From contig ONDC01000047.1 in NCBI GenBank assembly GCA_900316495.1, positions 1-33,594 of the forward strand: a stretch of 33,594 nucleotides of DNA, written 5' to 3'. Origin of the DNA: an uncultured Eubacteriales bacterium. GTDB lineage: Bacteria > Bacillota > Clostridia > Oscillospirales > Acutalibacteraceae. The notes below the pieces were generated by a model. The model searched no databases. It had not been told where the DNA came from and saw only the letters and a program-made list of their open reading frames with translations. How positions within the stretch are numbered: position 1 is the stretch's first letter; the number at the start of each line of letters is the position of its first letter. The translations under genes were made by a program, and so were the position numbers. Positions 1-7,597 of this stretch are shown here, piece after piece.

Positions 1-92
1 ATGCGGCTGGGTACGGAATACTGTTTTTCCGAGGATGCCGGCAGTTTTTCCCTGTTTCCTTCCGCTCCTTTTCCGGAGAAAATATTGCTCAA
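1..92 (-). CDS. Possible 5' end of a leftward gene cut by the window edge
   Basis: On the minus strand a TTG at 92-90 opens a frame of 30 codons that runs without a stop off the window edge. It is preceded by GAAGGTG at a spacing of about 7 nt, a reasonable ribosome binding site. The visible residues begin MSNIFSGKGAEG and are polar and charged; I do not recognise them. Base composition here is richer in GC than the AT-rich DNA immediately to the right, which fits coding DNA ending near base 95. A TATAAT-like sequence lies further upstream near 140. It could equally be non-coding sequence, since 30 codons is weak evidence. Confidence 0.3.
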   Translation of the reverse strand, partial: MSNIFSGKGAEGNREKLPASSEKQYSVPSR

Positions 93-130
93 TTCATATC
101 ACCTTCGCTTCGCTGTTGCTTCATTTTCCG

Positions 131-390
131 CTGATTCTATTATAATATCTATATTCTTTTTTGAAAAGACATAATCATAAAAATGTGTGTTAAATTTTTT
201 ACCGAATAATTCAAAGAATTATTAATAATGTTTATGCAAAACATAGATTATTCATAAATCCAACAAAAAACTATGATTTTTGTTGCTTTTTTAGAAATAT
301 TCTGTTAGAATTAAACAAGAAATATTTTACATATTCTCTATAATAAATCCGTAAAAAACTGTTTTTATTTTACAAGGGAGAAGACCGAAC
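131..390. other. AT-rich intergenic region upstream of the M23 gene
   Basis: No credible gene is present. The stretch holds a perfect 8-bp inverted repeat with a 3-nt loop (205-223, AATAATTC/GAATTATT), an A/T hairpin with a trailing T-run (261-292, listed separately), and a TATAAT-like box near 342. I could not find a good -35 partner for that box. The extreme AT content fits a promoter region between divergent genes. Confidence 0.5.
261..292 (+). terminator. Weak terminator-like hairpin in the intergenic gap
   Basis: CAACAAAAA (261-269) pairs with TTTTTGTTG (277-285) over a 7-nt loop and is followed by C and six T. The stem is 9 bp but mostly A-U, so it is weak. No plus-strand gene ends just upstream, so if it is real it would end a small transcript that begins within the gap. 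Confidence 0.3.
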
Positions 391-1596
391 ATGCATTTTC
401 AACACAAGTTTTTTCAAAAAATCATCGCGCTGACAGCCGTGCTTCTGACGGCGGCTGTCATCAGCTGCACTGTCTCGCCGATGCGCGGATTTGCCGCCGG
501 CAAAGTGAAGGGAACCGTATCTGTGGATGCTCTCAATGTGCGAAAGGGACCCGGAACGGACAATCCTGTTATCAATGTGCTTTACAAGGGCGACGCGGTG
601 GAGATTCTCAAGACAGAGAAGGGCTGGCACAGGATCTCTCAGGGAAAAAACAAATACGGATGGGTATCCTCGGAATATATCAGCGTTGGAAAGGAAACAG
701 CAAAGAAGGAGACCTCAAAGAAGAAAAAAACGGAAGCGGCTCCGAAAAAAACAACCGCTGAAAAGGACACCTCGAAGGCTACCGTAACGGGAAGCTATGT
801 CAATTTCAGAAAGGGTCCCGGTTCCGGCTACGGCGTGATCAAAAAAATCGCTTACGGAACCACAGGGACTATTCTGCAAAAAAAGGGTTCCTGGTACAAG
901 ATCAGGCTTAAGAATGGAAAGGAAGGCTGGGTTACAAAGAAATACGTGAAGGTGACGGGGGACGGTGAACTGTCGGAGTCGTCCTCAAAGACCGATGAGA
1001 AAAAAAGCAATAAGATCGTTGTTGTGGCGTCAAGCGTCAATGTCCGCACGACGCCGTCAACCTCCGGAAAACTGATCACCGCGGTACGCCGGAATGAGGT
1101 GTACACTTATTCCGAAATCAAGGACGGATGGTACAAAATTGTGACGCCATCCGGTGAAAGCGGGTACATAAACGAAAAATACGTCAAAGGCTTCAAAAGC
1201 TATGCCGTGGACGGCGGCGGTAAGTACTTATGGCCGACACAGACCGCGACGCGCATCTCCCAGCGTTTTGGTGTGGGAAACCACAAGGGAATGGACATTG
1301 CCGCTCCCGGCGGCTCTCAGATCATAGCCGTGGCGGACGGCACGGTGTGCAGCGTAGCCTATCATCCGAGGGGATTCGGACATCTGATCGTGATCAAGCA
1401 AAATGACGGCATAAAGGCTTATTACGCCCATATGAAGAAGCCGACCTTCCTGAAGAAGGGCGACAAGGTGAAGGCGGGGGACACCATCGGGATCGTCGGT
1501 ACCACCGGCAAATCCACCGGCAATCACCTCCATCTTGAATTTCGCAGGGGCGACGAGCGCATCGACCCGCTCACCTATTATCCCAATCTCGGATGA
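391..1596 (+). CDS. Secreted peptidoglycan endopeptidase, three SH3 domains plus M23 (LytM) domain
   Basis: Residues 1-36 form a signal peptide (hydrophobic 11-28, likely cleavage after GFAA). Three bacterial SH3 domains follow at about 40-100, 133-190 and 210-268; each carries an N-V/F-R-x-G/T-P start and a GW(V) or GYI end. A Lys/Thr/Ala-rich linker separates the first two. The C-terminal third (about 290-395) is an M23 zinc metallopeptidase with the metal motifs HKGMD and HLHLEF. Such enzymes cut peptide cross-bridges of peptidoglycan, and the SH3 domains presumably bind the wall. AAGGGAG lies about 12 nt before the ATG. The gene is monocistronic and ends at a strong terminator. The substrate bond is not predictable. 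All expected catalytic residues are present. Confidence 0.88.
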   Translation: MHFQHKFFQKIIALTAVLLTAAVISCTVSPMRGFAAGKVKGTVSVDALNVRKGPGTDNPVINVLYKGDAVEILKTEKGWHRISQGKNKYGWVSSEYISVGKETAKKETSKKKKTEAAPKKTTAEKDTSKATVTGSYVNFRKGPGSGYGVIKKIAYGTTGTILQKKGSWYKIRLKNGKEGWVTKKYVKVTGDGELSESSSKTDEKKSNKIVVVASSVNVRTTPSTSGKLITAVRRNEVYTYSEIKDGWYKIVTPSGESGYINEKYVKGFKSYAVDGGGKYLWPTQTATRISQRFGVGNHKGMDIAAPGGSQIIAVADGTVCSVAYHPRGFGHLIVIKQNDGIKAYYAHMKKPTFLKKGDKVKAGDTIGIVGTTGKSTGNHLHLEFRRGDERIDPLTYYPNLG

Positions 1597-1612
1597 GCGG
1601 CTGGCAAATAAC

Positions 1613-1660
1613 AAAAAAGAAGAGACTTCCCTTTTCAGGGGATGAATCTCTTCTTTTTTT
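1613..1660 (+). terminator. Rho-independent terminator of the M23 gene
   Basis: AAAAAAGAAGAGA (1613-1625) pairs with TCTCTTCTTTTTT (1647-1659), and a smaller inner stem lies in the loop. It ends in a T-run and starts 17 nt after the stop codon. The A-run on the left arm could let it work in both directions. Confidence 0.8.
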
Positions 1661-1693
1661 GCGTCCTTTTGCATAAGATAGAACAACAGAAAA

Positions 1694-2332
1694 ATGCGAA
1701 AGGCTTGTGTGCGATCCATGGAAATAGATGAAGCTCGTTGTTCCCCGAAGGGAATGGTCTGTCAGATTTACAGGGTAATGGCGGGGATGATCTTGAGGGA
1801 CAGGTATAAAGTTGAACTTGCGGTGTGTCTGTCCGTCGGAATTCTGTTCGGGTGCGTGACCCAGTCGGTTTACGGGGGGAACGGGGACTGGCAGGGATTG
1901 ACCGAAGCCTATTGCGCCGGTTTTTGGCCCGCGCTGCTTGCCGTTGCGCCTGTGACGATCGGATTGATTGCCGCGCTGTTTGCGACCGCTCCGTTTGAAT
2001 TCGTCAGGCTGCTGATTTATCCCGCGTCCGCCGTCCGCGGTATGGGATTGGGCGCGCTGATCTGCGGCGCGGTGCAGCGGGGAAGCCTGCGGGAGCTGTG
2101 CTTTGCTTCGCTCGTCCTGCTGCCCTATGCTGTCGCAAGCTGCGTGACGACGGTGTACGCGGGAGAGTATGCCCTCGGGTGGAGGGAATCGTTTACAGGA
2201 GAAAATGAAGGCATGACAAGGAGCCTGCTTCTTCACACGCTCAAAATGCTGTGCTTTTACCTTGCGCTTGCCGCTTTGACCTGCGTCGTTTTTGCCGTCT
2301 CCTGCGTCGCGTTCGGGACATATCTCATGTAG
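1694..2332 (+). CDS. SpoIIM-like multi-pass membrane protein (tentative)
   Basis: Up to 212 residues with about five hydrophobic segments: one near the N terminus (VELAVCLSVGILFG), a long pair around AYCAGFWPALLAV and TIGLIAALF, then LGALICGAV, LPYAVASCVTTV, and a last one at the C terminus. The order of segments, a V-R-G-M-x-L-G-A turn before the middle helix, and a following L-L-P motif recall the stage II sporulation protein M family, which acts with SpoIID/SpoIIP in engulfment. The similarity is by topology and short motifs only. The start is uncertain: the first ATG has no clear ribosome binding site, and internal ATGs at 1754, 1778 and 1787 would remove an unlikely N terminus. The end overlaps the convergent dut reading frame by 8 bp. 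Confidence 0.5.
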   Translation: MRKACVRSMEIDEARCSPKGMVCQIYRVMAGMILRDRYKVELAVCLSVGILFGCVTQSVYGGNGDWQGLTEAYCAGFWPALLAVAPVTIGLIAALFATAPFEFVRLLIYPASAVRGMGLGALICGAVQRGSLRELCFASLVLLPYAVASCVTTVYAGEYALGWRESFTGENEGMTRSLLLHTLKMLCFYLALAALTCVVFAVSCVAFGTYLM

Positions 2333-2840
2333 AGGAGAGGCTGGTGCTGCCGAAGCCGCCGTCCCGCACGCCGTCCGCGTCGTCGTCCTCCGTGACGCCG
2401 AAGGGAGTGAAAATGCCCTGTGCAAAGCAGTCCCCGGCTTACAGCGACAGCGTTTTTCCCTCGTTGGAGTCGTTAGTGATCTTGATGTAAATATGACCCT
2501 CGTTGCCGGAGGCATAATAATCGCTGTCGATAACGCCCACGGTATTGTTGAGCTGTAAACGGTACCTGAAGCCCAGCCCGCTCCGGGGATAAATCAACAG
2601 CACCCAGCCGTCGTCGATTCTGGCGCGTATTCCGGTGGGAATCTTGGCTGTCTGCCCCGGCGCAAGACTGACGGCAATGGGAAGGGAAAAGTCGTATCCG
2701 GCGGAACCGGCTGTGGCGCGGCGGGGAAGGGATATGCTCTCGTAGGCGTCAAGACACCCCTCCTCCGAGCCGAAGCAATCACGCCAGCCCTCGGCAAACT
2801 GCTGCGGACTGACCTTTTCAAATTTTGCGATTCTTTTCAT
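2325..2840 (-). pseudogene. dut: dUTP diphosphatase interrupted by an in-frame TAA before motif V
   Basis: dUTPase hydrolyses dUTP to dUMP and PPi, keeping uracil out of DNA and feeding dTMP synthesis. The first 133 codons carry trimeric-dUTPase motifs: AGYDFSLP (motif I), PRSGLGFRY (motif II), GVIDSDYY with the catalytic Asp (motif III) and GHIYIKITN. A TAA at 2441-2439 then stops the frame after KTLSL. The same frame continues for 37 codons to a TGA at 2327-2325 and encodes AGDCFAQGIFTPFG and RDGGFGSTS, the flexible motif V that closes over the substrate. The reading frame on both sides is unshifted, so one base substitution explains the stop. Without motif V the truncated product should be inactive or very weak. 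It is last in the fhs-to-dut operon, 10 bp after rpiB. Confidence 0.85.
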
Positions 2841-2850
2841 CTGAATTTCC

Positions 2851-3294
2851 TTACAGCTTGCCGTTCTCGATGTCGGCTATCTGCGCGATCCTGACGGCGT
2901 GTCTGCCGCCTTCAAATTCCGTGTGGAGGAACAGATCGACCAGCTCGACCGCCACGCCGGGACCGATGACTCTGCCGCCCATGCAGAGGATGTTCGCGTC
3001 GTTGTGCAGACGGGTGAACTTCGCGCTGAAATGATCGGAGCAGCAGGCGGCGCGTATGCCCTTGACCTTGTTTGCCGCCATGGACATGCCGATTCCCGTG
3101 CCGCAGATGAGAATGCCCTTCTCACACTCGCCGTTTGCCACACTGTGTCCGACAGCGGCGGCAATGGGCGCATAATTGACCGAAGCCTCGGAATCCGTGC
3201 CGAAGTCCTTGAACTCGATGTGATTGTCATTGAGATATTGTATGATCTCCTTTTTGAGGGCGAAACCGCCGTGATCACAGCCTATTGCAATCAT
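2851..3294 (-). CDS. rpiB: Ribose-5-phosphate isomerase B
   Basis: 147 residues, the normal RpiB/LacAB length. It interconverts ribose 5-phosphate and ribulose 5-phosphate in the cytosolic non-oxidative pentose phosphate pathway, supplying PRPP precursors. Visible family motifs are the N-terminal CDHGGFALK, the catalytic loop CGTGIGMSMAANK, the stretch HNDANILCMGGRVIG, and FEGGRH near the C terminus. AAGGAG sits about 10 nt before the ATG. It lies between the glycerophosphotransferase gene and dut in the leftward cluster with short gaps. RpiB folds can also isomerise other sugar phosphates such as allose 6-phosphate, but no sugar-specific neighbours suggest that here. Confidence 0.92.
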   Translation of the reverse strand: MIAIGCDHGGFALKKEIIQYLNDNHIEFKDFGTDSEASVNYAPIAAAVGHSVANGECEKGILICGTGIGMSMAANKVKGIRAACCSDHFSAKFTRLHNDANILCMGGRVIGPGVAVELVDLFLHTEFEGGRHAVRIAQIADIENGKL

Positions 3295-3334
3295 TATTTA
3301 TACACTCCTTAGAATTATTAACACTTATGGAATA

Positions 3335-4516
3335 TTACTGCGCCTCCGGCAGCTTGTCGTTCAGCAGACCGAGAATCATATCGGCCGCTCTTTCAGAGGC
3401 GTTGCCGTCGTCCACACAGCCCTTGTCCTCGAGGAACTTGTCAACGTCTGTGACAAATCTTTCCCGGTCAAAGTCCTGAATGCGCGCGACCGCTTCGGCG
3501 TTGTTTTTGGCAAGCGGGAAGGGAACCGAGGTGATCGGATAGTAGAAGCCTGTGCTGCTTTCGTACTGTTCCAGATCCGGCGCGTAGATCATGCCCGGCT
3601 TCTTCATCTCGATATAGTCGTAGATCCAGCTTGAATAATCGGTAATGGCAAAGTCAATTGCCACCATCAGCTCCTGAATATCGCCGTACAAGGTGCCGTC
3701 AAGAACGTGGTCGGTGTTGACTGTTTTGTGGAACACTCTTGCGTCCCTGAAATGCAGTCTTTTCAGCACGTACCAGTCTCCGCCGAATTTCCTGCCAAGG
3801 GCTTCCTTCAGTGTTTCCGCATCCAGCGGCTCCTGTTCCTCTGAGGTCTCTCTGGAAAAGGTCGGCGCGTAAAGCGCCAGCCTTGCGTCGTGCGGCAGCC
3901 CGTAGAAGTCGCGCACCTTGTCGTGGAGCGCGTTGTCGGGGTCGCCGCTGTGGAGAATATCGCAGCGCGCGTGACCGTACATCAGCAGGGGCGTTTTGTC
4001 CCAGAAGGAGTGACGGTAGACGTCGTTTTCAAAAGTGCTGTTGGAAATAATCACGTTGCTGATCTCGCCGCAAAGGTAGCTGACCTTCATCCGGCGGGAA
4101 TTGGAAAATGAATCTGCTTCAATTCTTTTAATGCCGAGGGAGCCGTGCATGGTTTCGACGAGGTATTGTCCTTCCTTCTTGCGGAAGGGCTGCTTGACGA
4201 AATTGAAGGCGTTGTCCACAAGCACCTTTGACCGGTAGAGCGCTCTGTAGTACTCCGGAGCGCCGAAAAGCACCGTTGTCAGACCCTCCGGAAAATCCTT
4301 CTTGTCGTTTTGATCGAGGACAACCCAGATGCAGTTGAGATCGGGCTTTTTTTCGAGCAGCTTCCGGCAGATGTACTTCGGGTTGCAGGCGTATGTCCCC
4401 TGAAAGGTGAAGAACATCACGTTGCTGTTGTCGGGATGGTACATGCCGCTGATCGCCTTGTAAAAGTACGCAAGCAGGCGGCGCTGGGATTTGATACAGA
4501 ATTCTTTGAGTGTCAT
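3335..4516 (-). CDS. CDP-glycerol glycerophosphotransferase family protein (TagB/TagF-like)
   Basis: 393 residues matching the C-terminal catalytic domain of TagB/TagF enzymes, which move glycerol phosphate (or ribitol phosphate) from a CDP-activated donor onto a wall teichoic acid or similar polymer at the inner membrane face. Recognisable blocks are ETMHGSLGIKR, YGHARCDIL, LYAPTFSRE, the late block ITDYSSWIYDY with MKKPGMIYAPD, and STGFYYP. These contain the conserved His/Asp/Ser residues used for donor binding in the family. There is no long N-terminal glycosyltransferase domain. The ATG overlaps the tsaB stop by 4 bp, so translation is probably coupled. The actual polymer and acceptor cannot be read from the sequence, and no other teichoic acid genes are next to it. 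Confidence 0.82.
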   Translation of the reverse strand: MTLKEFCIKSQRRLLAYFYKAISGMYHPDNSNVMFFTFQGTYACNPKYICRKLLEKKPDLNCIWVVLDQNDKKDFPEGLTTVLFGAPEYYRALYRSKVLVDNAFNFVKQPFRKKEGQYLVETMHGSLGIKRIEADSFSNSRRMKVSYLCGEISNVIISNSTFENDVYRHSFWDKTPLLMYGHARCDILHSGDPDNALHDKVRDFYGLPHDARLALYAPTFSRETSEEQEPLDAETLKEALGRKFGGDWYVLKRLHFRDARVFHKTVNTDHVLDGTLYGDIQELMVAIDFAITDYSSWIYDYIEMKKPGMIYAPDLEQYESSTGFYYPITSVPFPLAKNNAEAVARIQDFDRERFVTDVDKFLEDKGCVDDGNASERAADMILGLLNDKLPEAQ

Positions 4517-5241
4517 GTGTCTACTTTCTCTCCGTCAGTTTGTCGTTTTCTGAGCGCTGCTTTTTCCCGCTCCGCCTGAGAGGGACGAAGGTAGGTGGGA
4601 ATCAGCTGTTCGGGCGGAATCGCACCCTGTTCGCTGAGGATCCGGCGCGCTGCCATTGCCACGCCGAAGCCTCTTGCGTAACGGAGGTGCTCCGGAACCG
4701 GCCGCACGTCAGGCAGCTTGTCCTTCATGGACTCATAACAGAGCAAAGCCCCGTCGCCGGCAAGGAAAACAGGCCTCGTTTCGCTCTTAAGCTCATTTGT
4801 CAGCGCTTCCACCGAAACGGCTCTGTCCTCGCAAAGGCGTGTGAGCTTCTGCCCCTCAAAGGAAAACAACGCGTTGTAGACCTGCTGCCGTCTCGCGTCC
4901 ATCACGGCGCAGATGACGCCGTCCAGCGCCATGCAGCTCCACGCGATGGCTTCGAGCGTGGAGACTCCCACACAGGGCGTGCCGGAGGGGAACGCCATTC
5001 CCTTGACGGCGGCGACGCCGATGCGGATGCCGGTGAAGGAACCGGGACCGGAGGAGACGGCATAGCAGCCGACGTCCTCCGGCTTCAGTTTGGCGTTGGC
5101 GAGAGTGTTGGCTACCATAGGCAGCAGCGTTTCGCTGTGCGTCAGCCCCACCCGGACAAAGCTCTCGGCTATCACGTTTTCTTCGTCCACTATTGCGCAG
5201 CCGGCGGAAATGGCGGAGCTGTCAATCGCCAGAATTATCAT
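4513..5241 (-). CDS. tsaB: tRNA threonylcarbamoyladenosine biosynthesis protein TsaB
   Basis: 242 residues of the ASKHA-fold TsaB/YeaZ family. TsaB dimerises with TsaD and, with TsaE, supports transfer of the threonylcarbamoyl group from TC-AMP to A37 of ANN-decoding tRNAs. The N terminus ILAIDSSAISAGCA is the phosphate-1-like motif, followed by LTHSETLLP and SSGPGSFTGIRIG, which are diagnostic. It lies 7 bp downstream of tsaE, and its stop overlaps the following glycerophosphotransferase start. TsaB has no catalytic site of its own in known systems. tsaD is not in the window. Confidence 0.93.
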   Translation of the reverse strand: MIILAIDSSAISAGCAIVDEENVIAESFVRVGLTHSETLLPMVANTLANAKLKPEDVGCYAVSSGPGSFTGIRIGVAAVKGMAFPSGTPCVGVSTLEAIAWSCMALDGVICAVMDARRQQVYNALFSFEGQKLTRLCEDRAVSVEALTNELKSETRPVFLAGDGALLCYESMKDKLPDVRPVPEHLRYARGFGVAMAARRILSEQGAIPPEQLIPTYLRPSQAEREKAALRKRQTDGEKVDT

Positions 5242-5248
5242 ATGCTTT

Positions 5249-5710
5249 TCATATCGCTTTCGTGTGTGATGTTTGCGGCAGGTCGATTCCGCTTATCTGA
5301 AATACGCGGGTGTCGTCATGGGTCGGCGCGGCGATTTCTATGTCAATCCGCTGCTCCGGCAGAGCGCCCTCAATGTTTTCGCTCCACTCGGTGACAACCA
5401 CCCCTCTGCCAAGGTAGTCGAAGAAGCCGGTGGAATAGAGGTCGTCCCAGCTCTCCACGCGGTACATGTCGAAGTGATAGAGCATCTGCCCGCTTTTGCC
5501 CTCGTGCTCGTGGACAATGGCGAAGGTGGGGCTGGAGATTTCATTCTGATCGATGCCCATGCCCTCCGCGAGACCGCGGACAAATGCCGTCTTACCCATT
5601 CCCAGACCGCCGAAGAGGGCGATCATCTCGTCGCCCCGGAGCCTTTGACCGAGGCGTTTCCCGAGGGCTTCCGTTTCCTGCGCGGAACGGGTGATGATTT
5701 CCACTGCCAT
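5249..5710 (-). CDS. tsaE: tRNA threonylcarbamoyladenosine biosynthesis ATPase TsaE
   Basis: 153 residues, the usual TsaE/YjeE length. The P-loop GGLGMGKTAFVRG lies at about 34-46, the family block SSPTFAIVHEH follows, then HFDMYRVES and a TEWSENI stretch near the Walker B/C-terminal region. TsaE hydrolyses ATP to reset the TsaB-TsaD complex during t6A synthesis. The start codon shares its A with the stop TGA of fhs (TGATG arrangement), which suggests translational coupling with the upstream folate gene. The adjacency to tsaB confirms the call. Confidence 0.93.
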   Translation of the reverse strand: MAVEIITRSAQETEALGKRLGQRLRGDEMIALFGGLGMGKTAFVRGLAEGMGIDQNEISSPTFAIVHEHEGKSGQMLYHFDMYRVESWDDLYSTGFFDYLGRGVVVTEWSENIEGALPEQRIDIEIAAPTHDDTRVFQISGIDLPQTSHTKAI

Positions 5711-7374
5711 CAGAACAGACCCGTGATAAAGCCGCTGCCGTCCACGTCGATCTTATTGGCGGCGGGAACCTTGGGAAGTCCCGGCATGGTCATGATGTCG
5801 CCTGTGAGCGCCACCACGAAGCCCGCGCCGTGCGAGAGTCTGACCTCCTTGACGGTGATGGCGAAGTCGGTAGGTCTGCCGAGTACGGTTGGATCATCCG
5901 AGAGGGAATACTGCGTTTTGGCAATGCAGACAGGCATGTTTTCTGCCAGCTGCTCGAAGGAAGCGATCTGCTTTTCGGCGGCGGAGGTGTAATTGACGGC
6001 GGAAGCGCCGTAGATCTTGGTGGCGATCTCGTTGATTTTCTCCTTGATGGAGAGAGAGGTGGAATAGATCGGGGCAAAATCCGAGGGCTTTTCCACCGCC
6101 TCGACCACCTTTCGGGCAAGCTCCACGCCGCCTTCGCCTCCCTTGGCAAAGACCTCGGAGAGGGCGAATTCCGCACCCTTTTCGCGGCAGTAATCCGCGA
6201 TGAAGTCCAACTCCGCCTGCGAGTCGGTGAGGAAGCGGTTGATGGCGACGACGACATTCACGCCGTACTTCTTCATGTTTTCGATGTGAGCGCCGAGGTT
6301 GACAATGCCCTTGCGGAGCGCGTCAAGGTTTTCGCCTGACAGCTCGGTCTTGGGAACGCCGCCGTTGTACTTGAGAGCGCGGACGGTGGCGACCAGCACG
6401 CAGGCCGCCGGCTTGAAGCCCGCAAAGCGGCATTTGATGTCGAAGAACTTCTCCGCGCCGAGGTCAGAGCCGAAGCCTGCCTCCGTGATGCAGTAATCCG
6501 CTAACTTGAGAGCCAGCTTGGTGGCGCGGATGGAGTTGCACCCGTGGGCAATATTGGCGAAGGGACCGCCGTGCATGATGGCGGGGGTTCCCTCGAGGGT
6601 CTGCACTAAATTGGGCTTGATTGCGTCCTTGAGCAGGGCGGCCATGGAGCCCTCCGCGTGGAGATCGCTTGCGAATACCGGCTGATTATCGTAGGTATAG
6701 GCGACAAGGATCCGTCCGAGACGGGCTTTGAGATCATCTAAATCGGAGGCAAGGCAGAGGATCGCCATGACCTCGCTGGCAACGGTGATGATGAAGCCGT
6801 CCTCACGCGGCACGCCGTTCATTTTCCCGCCGAGACCGACGACAACGTTTCTCAGGGCGCGGTCGTTCATGTCGAGACAGCGCTTGATGAGGATTCTTCT
6901 GGGGTCGATGCCAAGGGCGTTGCCCTGCTGCATGTGATTGTCAAGCAGCGCGCAGCAGAGATTGTTGGCGGAGGTGATGGCGTGCATGTCGCCGGTGAAG
7001 TGAAGGTTGATATCCTCCATCGGCACTACCTGAGCGTATCCGCCGCCGGCGGCGCCTCCCTTGATGCCGAATACCGGACCGAGGGAAGGCTCGCGCAGGG
7101 CGATGATGGCCTTTTTGCCGATTTTGGCCATTGCCTGCCCCAAACCGACGGAGGTGGTGGTTTTACCCTCTCCGGCGGGAGTGGGATTGATAGCGGTGAC
7201 AAGGATGAGCTTGCCGTCCGGCTTGCCCTCGAAGCGGGTATAAAGCTCCTCGCTGAGCTTTGCCTTGTACTTGCCGTAGAATTCCAGGTCATCGGCGGAC
7301 AGTCCGAGGTCGGCTGCCACCTCCTGAATGGGACGCATTTTGGTCTGCTGTGCTATTTCGATGTCAGAAAGCAT
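5710..7374 (-). CDS. fhs: Formate--tetrahydrofolate ligase
   Basis: 554 residues, the normal length for the homotetrameric enzyme that makes 10-formyl-THF from formate, ATP and THF, feeding purine synthesis and, in some anaerobes, the Wood-Ljungdahl methyl branch. The ATP site [11 protein letters not shown] is at about 63-73, followed by [18 protein letters not shown] and HFTGDMHAI, all hallmarks. I chose the ATG at 7374 because AAAGGAGA lies 8-9 nt upstream and the family N terminus (LSDIEIAQQ) begins there; an ATG 34 codons further upstream gives a non-family extension across the promoter. It is first in the leftward cluster. No other Wood-Ljungdahl genes are in view, so its metabolic direction is open. 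Confidence 0.96.
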   Translation of the reverse strand: MLSDIEIAQQTKMRPIQEVAADLGLSADDLEFYGKYKAKLSEELYTRFEGKPDGKLILVTAINPTPAGEGKTTTSVGLGQAMAKIGKKAIIALREPSLGPVFGIKGGAAGGGYAQVVPMEDINLHFTGDMHAITSANNLCCALLDNHMQQGNALGIDPRRILIKRCLDMNDRALRNVVVGLGGKMNGVPREDGFIITVASEVMAILCLASDLDDLKARLGRILVAYTYDNQPVFASDLHAEGSMAALLKDAIKPNLVQTLEGTPAIMHGGPFANIAHGCNSIRATKLALKLADYCITEAGFGSDLGAEKFFDIKCRFAGFKPAACVLVATVRALKYNGGVPKTELSGENLDALRKGIVNLGAHIENMKKYGVNVVVAINRFLTDSQAELDFIADYCREKGAEFALSEVFAKGGEGGVELARKVVEAVEKPSDFAPIYSTSLSIKEKINEIATKIYGASAVNYTSAAEKQIASFEQLAENMPVCIAKTQYSLSDDPTVLGRPTDFAITVKEVRLSHGAGFVVALTGDIMTMPGLPKVPAANKIDVDGSGFITGLF

Positions 7375-7447
7375 GTGTGTCTCTCCTTTGAAAAAATGAT
7401 AATGGACATGCGCTGGAATACTGCACATGAATTTGTTTTTCAAATCC

Positions 7448-7476
7448 ATTATATCATACATTAATGCAGAATTCAA
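7448..7476 (-). promoter_or_regulatory. Sigma-A type promoter for fhs operon
   Basis: On the minus strand TTGAAT (7476-7471) and TATAAT (7453-7448) are separated by exactly 17 bp. The expected transcript start is about 65 nt before the fhs ATG. It would drive fhs-tsaE-tsaB and probably the genes down to dut. Confidence 0.7.
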
Positions 7477-7496
7477 ATAACTTTCACTATTTCTAC

Positions 7497-7525
7497 TTGA
7501 AGTATTTAAGTAAATAAATTATAAT
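7497..7525 (+). promoter_or_regulatory. Sigma-A type promoter for rodA
   Basis: TTGAAG (7497-7502) and TATAAT (7520-7525) are 17 bp apart, facing away from the fhs promoter. The two promoters form a compact divergent control region with their -35 boxes about 20 bp apart. Confidence 0.65.
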
Positions 7526-7597
7526 ATTTCATATAAATTAACCATACGTTTGTGACACTGTACGATAATAGCGGAGAAAGGAAAGAACTGATAAAAA

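Noticed and set aside
2439..2441. Stop codon recoding (selenocysteine or pyrrolysine) in dut
   Set aside because: The codon is TAA, not TGA or TAG, and no insertion element was visible. Other genes in the window use TAA as a normal stop.
4510..5394. Long rightward frame opposite tsaB
   Set aside because: TsaB and TsaE motifs on the minus strand are unambiguous, with overlapping operon starts.
7375..7476. Longer N terminus of fhs
   Set aside because: The extra 34 codons run over the sigma-A promoter and do not match the family. The ATG at 7374 has a proper ribosome binding site.
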